Assembly (NCBI GenBank): GCA_019894735.1
Contig: JAGXOB010000095.1
Location: 1 to 6,263, forward strand
Length of the DNA: 6,263 nucleotides
Reading direction: 5' to 3'
From: Promethearchaeota archaeon
GTDB lineage: Archaea; Asgardarchaeota; Lokiarchaeia; Sigynarchaeales; SOKP01
Shown: positions 5,700-6,263 of the stretch, one piece after another
How positions within the stretch are numbered: the first letter of the stretch is position 1
Layout: each line of letters starts with the position of its first letter
Made by a program: the position numbers and the translations under genes
Notes under the pieces: generated by a model
Databases searched by the model: none
Told to the model about the DNA's origin: nothing
The model's input: the letters and a program-made list of their open reading frames with translations, nothing else

Positions 5700-6263
5700 C
5701 TAAGATTTTTCTGCTTTACTAAATTTAATTTTTCCTACAGGGCACGATTGAATGCACATGAAACATTCGTAAAAGGAACCTTGTGATAATGCTTGCCAAA
5801 AATTCCACATTTCCAGGCTACGCAATTTCTTAAATATTTTTTCATTTGATGTTTCCTTTTCTAAATCGTAAATAAATCGAAGAATTTGTGGCAATCCGTT
5901 TTTCATCGCATAAGGGCTGCATAATTTTGGGTCGCATCCCGATTCAGAAATTGCCCCTGAAGGACAGGCTTTTATGCAAATGTTGCAATTGTTACAATAA
6001 TTTTTATCATCTTTAGGGGTAGGTTCTAATTCTGCGTCGGTAACTACGCCAAAAAGGCGCACTCTAGGACCATAATCGGGAGTAATGAGTAAATCACTTA
6101 TTCCTCTACTACCCAAACCAGCTTCAACACCAGCATACTTTAAATTTAAGTCCCCTTTTAATCCAAGCGTTTCATAATTCATTTCGACAGGTAAGTAAGC
6201 AGGTATAATTACTCCGCGATACCCATTCTTTTCGAGAAATCTAGATATTTTTAAACTTATTAC
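5700..6263 (-). CDS. QueG-like double [4Fe-4S] protein, C-terminal part (N-terminus beyond window)
   Basis: The frame is open from the stop (5702-5700, TAG) to the window edge, 187 visible residues. An internal ATG at 6182 is not the start: the 27 codons before it read as protein (FLEKNGYRGVIIPAYLPVE) and match the NGY-x-pocket segment of the family. Numbering from the edge, AGVEAGLGSRGISDLLITP (44-62) and YGPRVRLFGVVTDAELEP (64-81) match the QueG/COG1600 core. The first cluster motif is CNNCNICIKACP (90-101, C-x2-C-x2-C-x3-CP). The second is CFMCIQSCP (167-175, C-x2-C-x3-CP), with Cys110 or Cys115 as a possible fourth ligand. In bacteria QueG reduces epoxyqueuosine using cobalamin. Archaea generally make archaeosine rather than queuosine, so this relative probably does another two-electron reduction. 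The usual GWIGKN loop reads GSRGIS here. The cobalamin-binding N-terminal region cannot be judged. The gene converges on hsp20. Confidence 0.85.
   Translation of the reverse strand, partial: VISLKISRFLEKNGYRGVIIPAYLPVEMNYETLGLKGDLNLKYAGVEAGLGSRGISDLLITPDYGPRVRLFGVVTDAELEPTPKDDKNYCNNCNICIKACPSGAISESGCDPKLCSPYAMKNGLPQILRFIYDLEKETSNEKIFKKLRSLEMWNFWQALSQGSFYECFMCIQSCPVGKIKFSKAEKS

Noticed and set aside
5700..6182. A 160-residue ferredoxin-like gene starting at the ATG at 6182
   Set aside because: The frame is open upstream to the window edge and the added residues match the QueG-like core, so this is the end of a longer protein.

Overview
The window looks like chromosomal DNA from an AT-rich archaeon (GC roughly one third by eye). 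Evidence for Archaea is a formylmethanofuran:tetrahydromethanopterin formyltransferase (Ftr), Shine-Dalgarno sites complementary to the archaeal 16S 3' end (one matches AGGAGGTGAT at 9 of 10 positions), TATA-like boxes before start codons, and U-tract rather than hairpin terminators. An Asgard archaeon of the Lokiarchaeia type is my best guess. It rests on low GC, an Ftr with no methanogenesis genes nearby, and a protein whose N-terminus resembles a longin/roadblock-type small-GTPase-associated domain. This placement is inference.

Layout, left to right: a possible start of a minus-strand gene at the left edge (1-46, weak); a transglutaminase-like cysteine protein (227-913, +); Ftr (916-1839, -); a longin-like plus alpha-helical-repeat protein (1986-2909, +); a 606-residue ORC/Cdc6-like P-loop ATPase with a C-terminal domain resembling a degenerate nuclease fold (2947-4767, -); a small heat-shock protein of the Hsp20 family with an unusually long, acidic N-terminus encoded partly by a 9-bp tandem repeat (4970-5653, +); and the C-terminal part of a QueG-like double [4Fe-4S] protein (5700-6263, -) that is cut by the right edge. 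Its reading frame continues upstream of the internal ATG to the window end, so that ATG is not the real start.

The genes strictly alternate in strand. Three convergent pairs are separated by 2, 37 and 46 bp, and two divergent pairs by 146 and 202 bp. There is therefore no operon here, and each gene probably has its own promoter. The genes do not form an obvious pathway: one C1-metabolism enzyme, one chaperone, one redox protein, one peptidase/transglutaminase-fold protein and two poorly known proteins. The most novel items are the longin-like/helical protein and the ATPase with the nuclease-like C-terminus. They are convergent neighbours, but nothing in the sequence proves that they work together. 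I see no tRNA, rRNA, CRISPR array, insertion sequence or complete mobile element.
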